Shown here: positions 7,373 through 15,230 of the stretch, piece after piece
Layout of the letters: each line of letters opens with the position of its first letter
How positions within the stretch are numbered: the first letter of the stretch is position 1
Assembly: GCA_001780895.1 (NCBI GenBank)
Contig: MFJJ01000033.1
Coordinates: 1 to 44,038 of the forward strand
Reading direction: 5' to 3'
Source: Candidatus Gottesmanbacteria bacterium RIFCSPHIGHO2_01_FULL_46_14
Lineage (GTDB): Bacteria; Patescibacteriota; Microgenomatia; UBA10105; UBA927
Length of the DNA stretch: 44,038 bases
Made by a program: the position numbers and the translations under genes
Notes under the pieces: generated by a model
What the model was told of the DNA's origin: nothing
The model's input: only the letters and a program-made list of their open reading frames with translations
Databases searched by the model: none

Positions 7373-9497
7373 ATCTCCATAATAAGGCAGCCAGAGTCAG
7401 AATGGAAATGATCGTTATCATAATTCCTAATCGAACGGATTGTGGTTCGTAGGAAAACATTACTTCATGACTGCCGGCAGGAATGACGACCGCGCGCATT
7501 GTGTGATTGGCCCTCCGAACCTCGGTTTTTTTGCCGTCGATTCTGGCAATCCAGCCGGGATAGTAGGTATCGGAGAGTACGAGCGTATCTGGCGCATTCG
7601 TACTTACGGTAAGATCGACACGATTTGGTGTATATGAATCTATATGCACGATACCAGTACGCGATTCAAGTACCGCACGAGGTACTGCGTCTTTATTTTC
7701 ATATACGATCCAGCCGTCGCTATCATAAATCTTGGTCAAACTTGCAGGAGCTACTGTCTGATTTTCCACTCGGTCAAGGATGTATTTGACACCCAAGTTG
7801 TTAAGTAGGGTAAGCCGATCGGTGTTGTTGATCAAATCTCGTGACCCATAGCCTGGTGTAACCTGTGCGTCTGATCGAGACGTTTTACCTCCTTTACTTG
7901 ACGTTAAATATTCGCCGTACCATGCCGGATAGAGAGGATCATACCCTTCAGGAGAATAGAGTCCGAGTTGGGTAGCAAAATTTGCTTCGATTGCCGCTGT
8001 TCCGAATCCCCAAATTCGATTAGTCTCGGCCCTATCTTTGAGGAACGTGACGATAGCGGTTGTTGGATAGAAGAGATCAGCCGGAACAAAAGGATTGAAT
8101 TTTTGAAATGCATAGAAGAGATCGGCTGTATGAATAAATAAGAGTATGGTGAGGGCCAGTACCATATACTTTTTTTTGCCAACTCCGATAAAAAACAGTG
8201 CGAGCGCGGCGGCAGAAAAAATTGCTCCGTAAATCAGTGATCTTGTTCCATACCCCAGAAGTCTTGTCATGAGAAAACCCAGTCCCAAAAGAATGATGAC
8301 TAGGAGAGATCGCTTCATAAGCTTTTTTATGGTATGTGGTTCCCGTAAAAAGAGATCAAGGCCAATGCCTGTTAAAATCGCGAGACACAATTGAAAAAGA
8401 AATATAAAAAGCGTAGGACTACTAGTTCTCAACTGAGGAATCCGGTAGAGGAGAATGGTGAGCGGGTTTTTTGTTGCCAGTAGGAGAATAACGCCAGCGG
8501 TGATCATAAATATATGTTTTAATTTATTTTTAGATCGGAGAATGGCCGGAAGGAAAAATAAAGGTACGAGTCCGATCGAGAGCACTTTTCCGATATAAGT
8601 GTCAGTGAGTATATAGTTGCGTGTTGCCGGGTTTCCAAAAAAGTCAGGAAAAACCAGCATGATAAGTTGTTGAGGTTGGATAAGGACATTGTTCACAAAA
8701 AACTCGTATGGATGCGCGTTTCGAGCAGAGTTAAGCGCCAGTTCGATGCCCGGAATAAGTTGAACAGCACTAATGCCAAGAGGAATCAGAATGACTGAAA
8801 TTTGTAGTCGACCGGTTCTAACTCTGAGGTATATGAGGGAAAATAAGTAGACCATTGTTGCAATCTGTGGATGTCCTGCAAAAAAAGGGAGAGACAGAGA
8901 AAGAATGAGTATAAGAGTCCAGCGATTTTCAATGGCTAAAAGTGCTAAGGGCAACCATACTATGACGTGGCCGATCGTATTATACTCAAGCCAGACAGTC
9001 ATGAATGAGCCATAGGAAAAGCTTATGGAAGCAAGAGCCGAGGCCATTGGGTGAAGACCGATTTTCCGGCAATACCAGTAGGAGAAAAAACTCGATAACG
9101 CCGGCTGCAAGAATACGAGAATGCTCCATGCCAGTGGCTGCGAAAAAAGAAAATAGAGTAGCGAAAGGGGGTAGAGTGCCGAGGACTGGAAGTTTGCCAG
9201 CAGCGGCGCGCCAGAAAAATTATGAGGATTCCACAAAGGAAGATTTCCAGATTTGAGTTGTTCGATGACTTGTGTTTTCCATGGATAGAGTTGCTTGAAG
9301 GTGTCCGGATACTGCGCTTTGTTGGGGTAACTTCCTGGATTGTATCCGAGGATTGAATATGAGCGCCACGGCTTGTATTCAGCAATGAGGAGGTCTCCGG
9401 GGAAGGGAAGTTGACCCAAAAGAAAAAACTTATAAAAAAATACTCCGGCAACGAGAGTGCTCGTGATTAATGATAGAAATATTTCTTTTTTACCCAT
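7359..9497 (-). CDS. YfhO-like GT-C membrane protein
   Basis: A full-length 712-residue relative of YfhO. The N-terminus has a first membrane segment and then a long extracytoplasmic loop with PFPGDLLIAEYKPW and LPLWNPHNFSGAPLLANFQS, motifs of this family. About a dozen hydrophobic segments follow, then a soluble region with LGLYSPEGYDPLYP, and a terminal module SDTYYPGWIARIDGKKTEV with a last membrane helix. In Firmicutes, YfhO is the GT-C component of three-component glycosylation systems, working with a GT2 enzyme that loads undecaprenyl phosphate and a flippase. The DPM1-like GT2 genes of this window could play that part, but no GtrA-type flippase is seen. It overlaps both neighbours (31 bp upstream, 14 bp downstream) on the minus strand. 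Confidence 0.88.
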   Translation of the reverse strand: MGKKEIFLSLITSTLVAGVFFYKFFLLGQLPFPGDLLIAEYKPWRSYSILGYNPGSYPNKAQYPDTFKQLYPWKTQVIEQLKSGNLPLWNPHNFSGAPLLANFQSSALYPLSLLYFLFSQPLAWSILVFLQPALSSFFSYWYCRKIGLHPMASALASISFSYGSFMTVWLEYNTIGHVIVWLPLALLAIENRWTLILILSLSLPFFAGHPQIATMVYLFSLIYLRVRTGRLQISVILIPLGISAVQLIPGIELALNSARNAHPYEFFVNNVLIQPQQLIMLVFPDFFGNPATRNYILTDTYIGKVLSIGLVPLFFLPAILRSKNKLKHIFMITAGVILLLATKNPLTILLYRIPQLRTSSPTLFIFLFQLCLAILTGIGLDLFLREPHTIKKLMKRSLLVIILLGLGFLMTRLLGYGTRSLIYGAIFSAAALALFFIGVGKKKYMVLALTILLFIHTADLFYAFQKFNPFVPADLFYPTTAIVTFLKDRAETNRIWGFGTAAIEANFATQLGLYSPEGYDPLYPAWYGEYLTSSKGGKTSRSDAQVTPGYGSRDLINNTDRLTLLNNLGVKYILDRVENQTVAPASLTKIYDSDGWIVYENKDAVPRAVLESRTGIVHIDSYTPNRVDLTVSTNAPDTLVLSDTYYPGWIARIDGKKTEVRRANHTMRAVVIPAGSHEVMFSYEPQSVRLGIMITIISILTLAALLWRYEKK

Positions 9498-11050
9498 ATA
9501 AGTAATAAGAAGAGCAGTGTGCTGACACTTACTACGTTAGCAATCAAACGTACCGGCGTGTGACCAAAGGCAACGCGTACCGAATGTTGACCCGGGGGTA
9601 CTGAGAAGGTAATGAGACCGCGCCAATTAATATCCTGAAACTCTATAGGAACTTGCGTGCCATCGACGTATGCCCGCCAACCCGGAAAATACTGGGTATT
9701 ATCGACAATCGTGCTTTCCGTGGTTGATGAAACTTGAAACGTATGTTGTGTTGAACGCTTTTCAATATTCGTCACTATCGTATCTCCTGATGCAACTTGG
9801 ATTGGTGAGGGTGGGTAAGACTGGTGAGGACCAGCAGACCAAACCACGTCCGTTTCACCATAATACGTCGTATTTAAAGGATAGTTCCAGTAAAATCCTT
9901 CATCGCTGACGGTATCAAATCCAAGAGGCGGATTCCAAAAATAGAGCGTGGAGACAATAACCAACGCGAGAGTTCCACAATACATAAGAGGTTTTTGGAA
10001 TACGCGCATCCGCATAAGCAGTCCCGATGCGAGTGTCGTCATGATGACAAATATCGAGAGGAATCGCCAGGGGAATTGAAATTGGCGTAAGATCGGAAAA
10101 TATCTCCAGAGGAATGAAGAGATCGGTTGCATAAAAAATAAAGCAATGAGTGACCATAGAATTATGTAACGCCATAGGGTTTTGTCGCGGGCAAAAAAGA
10201 GAGCGATAACGTGGAAGATGCCAATTTGAACAGAAATGCCTTCTGTTAAAAAAGTTGGAGCGTTTGTAAAATTAGGGATAAAGAGTTGATAAAGTTGCGG
10301 AAAATGCATCTGAAATACGTCTTTCATAAATAAATCACCATAGGTGAATTTTCGCTCGACGATCGCCGGGAGCCAGTACGTCGCGGAAAGTGCAAGTGCC
10401 CCGGCGAGTGCTCCGGCTTGGTAAACCCGAACACGCCACGTCTTACTTGTCACAAATGCAAACGTAGCTGCGAGTGCAAAAAATAGGAGGCTCACCGAGT
10501 TATGGCTCAGGATAAGGAAAGCTCCAGCGACAGCAGTTATAAAAATATTTTTCCGAACTATGCCGTACAAGACAAATGGGAACGCCGCGTATGTGTACGC
10601 TTCACCAAAACTTCCCCGAACGTGCGTTTCCACGAGCCGAAACGGCGCAAACTGATAAAATACAGTGGCGAAAAATGCGATTCGGTCATTGCGCCAAAAC
10701 TCCCGCGAAAACATAAACATTCCAATTCCTGAAAAAACAAAGCTTAGAGCCAAAACAACTTTGAATGTATTGACGAGTCCTAAACCGAGAGAAATAAACG
10801 GCACAGAAACCAAATACGGCGTGTGGTAAATAAAGTTAAATAGCGGCATGCCATAACCATAATTGAGATCTGATGCCCACCTGGGGAGGATTTGACCACC
10901 GGTTATCGCTTTATAATAGGCAGCCATTCTGGCCAAATGTACGGGGCCATCGTGGGTATGAGGAATGTCATTTGTAGTGAAAAAAGGAATAAACGGGAGC
11001 AGTGAGATTGCAACAATGAGCAAATACTGATGTAATACTGATAATCTCAT
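9467..11050 (-). CDS. PTPS-related-domain membrane protein (PF10131-like), GT-C type
   Basis: A 527-residue polytopic protein with HTHDGPVHLARMAAYY after the first membrane segment, LPRWASDLNYGYGMPLFNF, and VRGSFGEAYTYAAFPFVLYG. These features are shared with the paralogs at 20689 and 27744 and fit the family labelled '6-pyruvoyl-tetrahydropterin synthase related'. Despite that label these are membrane proteins with GT-C-like architecture, and pterin synthesis is not implied. The C-terminal module YFPGWRAYVDGTQVPIEFQD resembles the end of YfhO. It is the first gene of a three-gene minus-strand run. Its ATG lies one base from the ATG of the divergent gene at 11052, and an extended -10 sits 7 nt upstream. 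Confidence 0.85.
   Translation of the reverse strand: MRLSVLHQYLLIVAISLLPFIPFFTTNDIPHTHDGPVHLARMAAYYKAITGGQILPRWASDLNYGYGMPLFNFIYHTPYLVSVPFISLGLGLVNTFKVVLALSFVFSGIGMFMFSREFWRNDRIAFFATVFYQFAPFRLVETHVRGSFGEAYTYAAFPFVLYGIVRKNIFITAVAGAFLILSHNSVSLLFFALAATFAFVTSKTWRVRVYQAGALAGALALSATYWLPAIVERKFTYGDLFMKDVFQMHFPQLYQLFIPNFTNAPTFLTEGISVQIGIFHVIALFFARDKTLWRYIILWSLIALFFMQPISSFLWRYFPILRQFQFPWRFLSIFVIMTTLASGLLMRMRVFQKPLMYCGTLALVIVSTLYFWNPPLGFDTVSDEGFYWNYPLNTTYYGETDVVWSAGPHQSYPPSPIQVASGDTIVTNIEKRSTQHTFQVSSTTESTIVDNTQYFPGWRAYVDGTQVPIEFQDINWRGLITFSVPPGQHSVRVAFGHTPVRLIANVVSVSTLLFLLLIWVKKKYFYH
11040..11045 (+). promoter_or_regulatory. Candidate -10 element for the 22-gene plus-strand run
   Basis: GATAAT (5 of 6 to consensus) lies 6 nt before the ATG at 11052, a spacing that predicts a leaderless transcript. 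No convincing -35 at 16-18 bp is seen. It lies entirely within the first codons and start region of the divergent gene. If it is not the promoter, the run must start further inside that gene. Confidence 0.4.
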
Positions 11051-11051
11051 T

Positions 11052-12464
11052 ATGAGAATTATAGCAAAGATAGCACCATTTTTTATTGTACTGCTATCCT
11101 TGATTCTAAGACTCTATAACATAGAGCAGTTTGCGGAATTTTTGGGAGATCAGGGAAGGACCGGTATCATCGTCTATGAAGCCTGGCGCGACCGGACAAT
11201 TCCCCTTATCGGACCGACGGTGTTAACCGGTCAGCATTTGGGTCCGGCTTGGTATTACCTCATCGGCCCGTTTTATATCCTTTCGAGATTTAATCCTCTC
11301 GGACCGGCAGTTGGAATGGCACTTTATGGCGCTTTGGCTACACTTACACTCTACCTTCTCACAAAAAAATTGTATGGCCCTTTTATCGGATCACTCGTTG
11401 CACTTCTTTGGTCAGTATCGCCTTTAATAGTGCGACAGGATCAAACTATTTGGGAACCGAATCTCGTACCATTATTTGTTCTCGTGTTTCTTCTGGGTCT
11501 CAAAAATCGCAATTACCTTCTTCTTTGGGGAGCGTGTGGAGTACTTGTTCAACTCCATATACCCAATATTATTTTCATCCCGATTGCGATAGTCGTTTCG
11601 CGAAGATGGAAGCCTGCGTTTGCAGGCGTTCTGTTGTTTTTGCTCATTCAAGTGCCGTTTTTTGTGTATGAGACGCAACACGGATTTAGAGATATTGTCG
11701 GAGTTATGAATGTCATGAGTCAGCCGAGCGCGTTTTCAAAGACCCAGTTTCTTATGTCTTTTATTGACTACACATCTCGAGTGTTTTTTCGGGCAATACC
11801 TACGGGAAATCAAGTTGCCATGATCGTTATTCAGCTGATGTTGGGACTCCTCCTTCTGGTCAGCAAAAGTCGTTGGAATATTTTTTTATTGGCAATCTAT
11901 GTATTCGGAATTGCTGCAATGGCAAGATACCAGGGGCTCGTTCACGATCACTATCTTAATTTCCTACTGCCGTTTCCCTTTCTCTTTATTGCCAATGGGC
12001 TCCGCATCGTTCATAAATACTCGAAATTGGGAACAGTTCTTGTGGGGAGCATTCTTATTATCTGGCAAATAACAAAGCCCGGGTATTTTCCCCAACCCAG
12101 AGGCGATATTGATCGGGTTGGGGAGGGAGCAAGTGCCATTGTTCAAGATGCGCAGGGGTTTTCATATTCATTTACCGTGATCGGCTCGCCGTCATTTAAC
12201 GATCTTCACTACCGGTATTTTTTCTTACTCAACCATTCCGTTCCCGCTGACATTCGTACACATAATGTAGACAAACTTTATGTTATTTGTGAAATAGGGA
12301 ATATGTGCCCAAATCTCGACCAGCATGCAGTGATTAATGTGATGTGTTTTGATGCCCACTGTGAGGGCGAGTACCCAAAGCTCAACTTGTGGGAATGGAA
12401 TTATGAAAAAACTATTCCTGTTGGAAGTAGTTTTATCTTCGTCTTTGGTACAATAAAAGCATGA
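11052..12464 (+). CDS. GT39-like membrane glycosyltransferase (type B)
   Basis: A 470-residue polytopic protein with LGDQGRTGIIVYEAW (Asp33, Arg36) after the first membrane segment and LIGPTVLTGQHLGPAWYYL. It pairs with the type B genes at 4281 and 19305. WEPNLVPLF in the middle resembles the W.P...P motif of that group. The soluble C-terminal tail contains four cysteines in about 30 residues (ICEIGNMC and CFDAHC), which could form disulfides outside the cell. It opens the long plus-strand run. Its ATG is one base from the divergent gene, and its stop overlaps the next start in an ATGA. The sugar and acceptor are not predictable. Confidence 0.82.
   Translation: MRIIAKIAPFFIVLLSLILRLYNIEQFAEFLGDQGRTGIIVYEAWRDRTIPLIGPTVLTGQHLGPAWYYLIGPFYILSRFNPLGPAVGMALYGALATLTLYLLTKKLYGPFIGSLVALLWSVSPLIVRQDQTIWEPNLVPLFVLVFLLGLKNRNYLLLWGACGVLVQLHIPNIIFIPIAIVVSRRWKPAFAGVLLFLLIQVPFFVYETQHGFRDIVGVMNVMSQPSAFSKTQFLMSFIDYTSRVFFRAIPTGNQVAMIVIQLMLGLLLLVSKSRWNIFLLAIYVFGIAAMARYQGLVHDHYLNFLLPFPFLFIANGLRIVHKYSKLGTVLVGSILIIWQITKPGYFPQPRGDIDRVGEGASAIVQDAQGFSYSFTVIGSPSFNDLHYRYFFLLNHSVPADIRTHNVDKLYVICEIGNMCPNLDQHAVINVMCFDAHCEGEYPKLNLWEWNYEKTIPVGSSFIFVFGTIKA
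11058..11066 (-). promoter_or_regulatory. Extended -10 element for the minus-strand run starting at 11050
   Basis: The minus strand reads TGCTATAAT, a full extended -10 (TGnTATAAT), followed by 7 nt and the ATG at 11050. Transcription would begin at or next to the start codon. It overlaps codons 3-5 of the divergent gene. This is the best promoter match I found in the window. Confidence 0.6.
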
Positions 12465-13678
12465 ACCTTGCCGCAATCAATGCCATTGTCCTGTTTGTCT
12501 TGGCTATTCCTATGGTCATGAAGTATCGCATCCTGCCGATTGAAGGAACACCATATTGGCTATTTGGTATCTTGTTTATCCTTCTTGTTGCTAATGTCGT
12601 TGTATCACTTTTTTCAAAAGAGAGGAGGCTTTCCTATATTTGTATATTTACGAGCATTGCAATTTCCCTTGGGGGTGTGCTTTGGACTTCTATGGTTGAT
12701 CGAAGCAGAACCGCACCTGCCTTGGGAGTTCACGACATTATTCTTCAGCAGGAGGCGGCGATGCGCTATGTAATTGAAGGAAAAAATCCGTATAAAGAAA
12801 CGTATTTCGGTACACCGGTTGAATCCTTTCATTATGCCGATAGTACGGGTAAATCGGCGATCAATCCGGCTCTTTACCATTTTGTGATGCCGCCGTGGTA
12901 TCTCATACTCCCTTTCCTCTTTTATTTTCCGGCAACTTCAATCCTCGGGTTTTTTGACGGACGGATGGTGTTGGGTGCCGGCATGATCGTGACGGTAATT
13001 CTCCTCTGGCGATGGTTTCGCGATAAAGAATTGGGAATTCTCACGATCCTTATTACCGCGTTGTCTCCGGCAACCGTTGATTATTTCATCGAGGGAAGAA
13101 GTGATGGATTTGTGCTCCCGTGGCTTGTCGGTGCATTGTTTGCACTTGACCGTAGAAAGTGGTTCGTGAGCGCGGTTCTTATGGGGTTTTCCCTTATGAG
13201 TAAACAAACGACGTGGATCCTCTTGCCCTATTTTGTTGGTTTTCTGTGGATGAAGCGAAAACGTATGCCGTTACTCGTTACAGCGAGCGTCGTTGCCTTA
13301 CTCTCTCTCCCGTTTTTTTTATGGGACGCAGGCGCATTTATCGAAAGCACGATCTTGTATCTAAGTGGCAACAGTGCTACCAGCTATCCAGTTTCAGGAT
13401 ACGGATTGGGAATGGTGTTATATGAACTGGGTTTCATAAAAGATCTCCACGCCTACTATCCATTTCTATTCTGGCAGATGCTCGTAACGATTCCAGCCTT
13501 AGTTTTGGGATTTCGATGGCTTAAAAAAACGATGAAAATATCCTCTCTCATTCTCGTGTATGCATTGACACTATTTCTCTTCTGGTACACGAGCCGGTAT
13601 TTTAATAATAGTCATGCAGGTTTTTTGTCTTGGATTTTTGTTCTTGGAACAATGAGGTATATCGATGAAAAATCTTAA
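12461..13678 (+). CDS. GT87-like polytopic glycosyltransferase
   Basis: A 405-residue protein with around ten hydrophobic segments. After two membrane segments it has HDIILQQEAAMRYVIEGKNPY, in which an early Asp (Asp92) and the NPY motif (109-111) resemble GT87/DUF2029 polyprenol-phosphomannose-dependent enzymes. A later SPATVDYFIEGRSDG corresponds to the second conserved loop. It lacks the DE pair of the neighbouring GT39-like proteins, so it is a different GT-C family. The start ATGA overlaps the preceding stop, and the end overlaps the next gene by 14 bp. Mannosyltransfer is only suggested by family resemblance; a generic GT-C assignment is safer. Confidence 0.72.
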   Translation: MNLAAINAIVLFVLAIPMVMKYRILPIEGTPYWLFGILFILLVANVVVSLFSKERRLSYICIFTSIAISLGGVLWTSMVDRSRTAPALGVHDIILQQEAAMRYVIEGKNPYKETYFGTPVESFHYADSTGKSAINPALYHFVMPPWYLILPFLFYFPATSILGFFDGRMVLGAGMIVTVILLWRWFRDKELGILTILITALSPATVDYFIEGRSDGFVLPWLVGALFALDRRKWFVSAVLMGFSLMSKQTTWILLPYFVGFLWMKRKRMPLLVTASVVALLSLPFFLWDAGAFIESTILYLSGNSATSYPVSGYGLGMVLYELGFIKDLHAYYPFLFWQMLVTIPALVLGFRWLKKTMKISSLILVYALTLFLFWYTSRYFNNSHAGFLSWIFVLGTMRYIDEKS

Positions 13679-15230
13679 ATACGTTGCCCTTTTAGGAATT
13701 GTCCTGTTCGGATTCGTTTTACGAATCTATAAGGTTTCATCCATACCACCTTCCTTGACGTGGGACGAGGTGTCTATCGGATACAATGCCTATTCGATCC
13801 TCAAAACCGGACACGACGAGCACGGAAGGTATTTCCCTTTTGACACATTCGCGGCCTACGGTGACTACAAACCGCCAATTCCCATTTATCTCACTGTCCC
13901 GTTTGTTGCAGTATTTGGGCTCAATGAACTGGCGGTTCGATTGCCTTCGGTGCTGGCCGGGACGTTCACTATTTTATTCGTGTATTTTTTTGTCAAAGAA
14001 CTCTTTGGTAACGAGGAGGTATCAATGCTCACGTCGCTGCTTCTAACGATTTCTCCTTGGCACATTCAACTCTCACGGGCGGGGTTTGAAGCAAATATCG
14101 CGTTATTTTTTGTGGTTTTGGGTTCGTATCTCATTCTCAAGAAGAAGTTTTTAATCTGTTGGACTGGGTACGTCGCGGCGATTTATACGTTTAATAGCGC
14201 CAGATACGTCGTGCCGTTTTTGTCTATTATTTTCTTCGTCTACGTAAGAAAAGATCTTCTTGCCTATAAAGGAAAAATAGCCAAGGGTTTATTGATTGCA
14301 TTCATTTTAATTCTTCCCATAGTGCCGCACTTACTGTCGAAGGAGGCGAGGATTCGGTTTTCAGAAGTAAATATTTTTTCTGATCCAGGGCTAGTGCTAA
14401 CGGCAAATGACCGTATGGCCCTTGATGGTGGTCTATGGGCGAATATTTTTCATAATCGTCGGATAGGATATATGCGTTCCTATCTTTTGCATTTTTTTGA
14501 TAACCTCGAACCACGCTTTTTATTCACCCGGGGTGACGGCAATCCTAAATTCTCTCTCCAGGATGTTGGCGAGTTTTATCTCGTTGAGGTACCATTTTTT
14601 ATTTTGGGCTTTATTTGGTTATTTCGTAACCAGCGTCGTATCGTCTGGGTGCTTGTGGGATGGATCATTGCATCAATTATTCCGGCAGCCACAGCACGCG
14701 AAACACCGCACGCACTGCGCATTGAAAACACCTTACCTGCGTTTCTTATCGTCATCTCCTACGCAATTTCACAAATGACACGCAAGCGAATTTTTACCAT
14801 CGGTATTGTCGTCCTGTATGCAGCCAATTTTTCCTTTTTTTGGCACAACTACATGAATCACTACGCAACAGAATTTTCCGGCGAATGGCAGTATGGGTAT
14901 AAACAAGCACTTGTTGCGATTAGGCCCTACCGTGATCAATATAAACAAATAGTAATAACAGAAAGCATTGGAAGGCCGTATATGTATGTCTTGTTTTATG
15001 AAAAAATCGACCCTTCGACGATAAAAGATTTACTGTCATCGTATTTTGACGCAGATGGGTTTTATCATGTTACCCGCGTAGGCAAATATGCGTTTGTCAA
15101 AGAAGTGATCGGTTTTGAAAAAGATACACTGTATGTCTTGACGCCTCGTGAGGTCCACCCGAAGGCACAAATTCTCGGTGAAATTCAGCTTCTCAATGGT
15201 ACAAAATATCTCAGTATTTTTGATATATGA
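13665..15230 (+). CDS. GT39-like membrane glycosyltransferase (type A)
   Basis: A 521-residue protein with TWDEVSIGYNAYSILKTG (Asp34-Glu35), ELAVRLPSVLAGTF and ISPWHIQLSRAGFEANI, the type A signature. About ten membrane segments are followed by the soluble tail with YMYVLFYEKIDPSTI and VTRVGKYAF. A GAGG about 7 nt before the ATG is one of the few possible ribosome binding sites in the run. It is the first of three type A genes close together (13665, 15227, 17821). The start overlaps the preceding gene by 14 bp and the stop overlaps the next start by 4 bp, so coupled translation is likely. Inferred as a lipid-phosphate-sugar-dependent transferase of unknown specificity. Confidence 0.88.
   Translation: MKNLKYVALLGIVLFGFVLRIYKVSSIPPSLTWDEVSIGYNAYSILKTGHDEHGRYFPFDTFAAYGDYKPPIPIYLTVPFVAVFGLNELAVRLPSVLAGTFTILFVYFFVKELFGNEEVSMLTSLLLTISPWHIQLSRAGFEANIALFFVVLGSYLILKKKFLICWTGYVAAIYTFNSARYVVPFLSIIFFVYVRKDLLAYKGKIAKGLLIAFILILPIVPHLLSKEARIRFSEVNIFSDPGLVLTANDRMALDGGLWANIFHNRRIGYMRSYLLHFFDNLEPRFLFTRGDGNPKFSLQDVGEFYLVEVPFFILGFIWLFRNQRRIVWVLVGWIIASIIPAATARETPHALRIENTLPAFLIVISYAISQMTRKRIFTIGIVVLYAANFSFFWHNYMNHYATEFSGEWQYGYKQALVAIRPYRDQYKQIVITESIGRPYMYVLFYEKIDPSTIKDLLSSYFDADGFYHVTRVGKYAFVKEVIGFEKDTLYVLTPREVHPKAQILGEIQLLNGTKYLSIFDI

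Noticed and set aside
9467-11050. Assigning pterin biosynthesis to the PTPS-related proteins
   Set aside because: The name is historical; the proteins are polytopic membrane proteins without the PTPS zinc-binding histidines and sit among GT-C genes.
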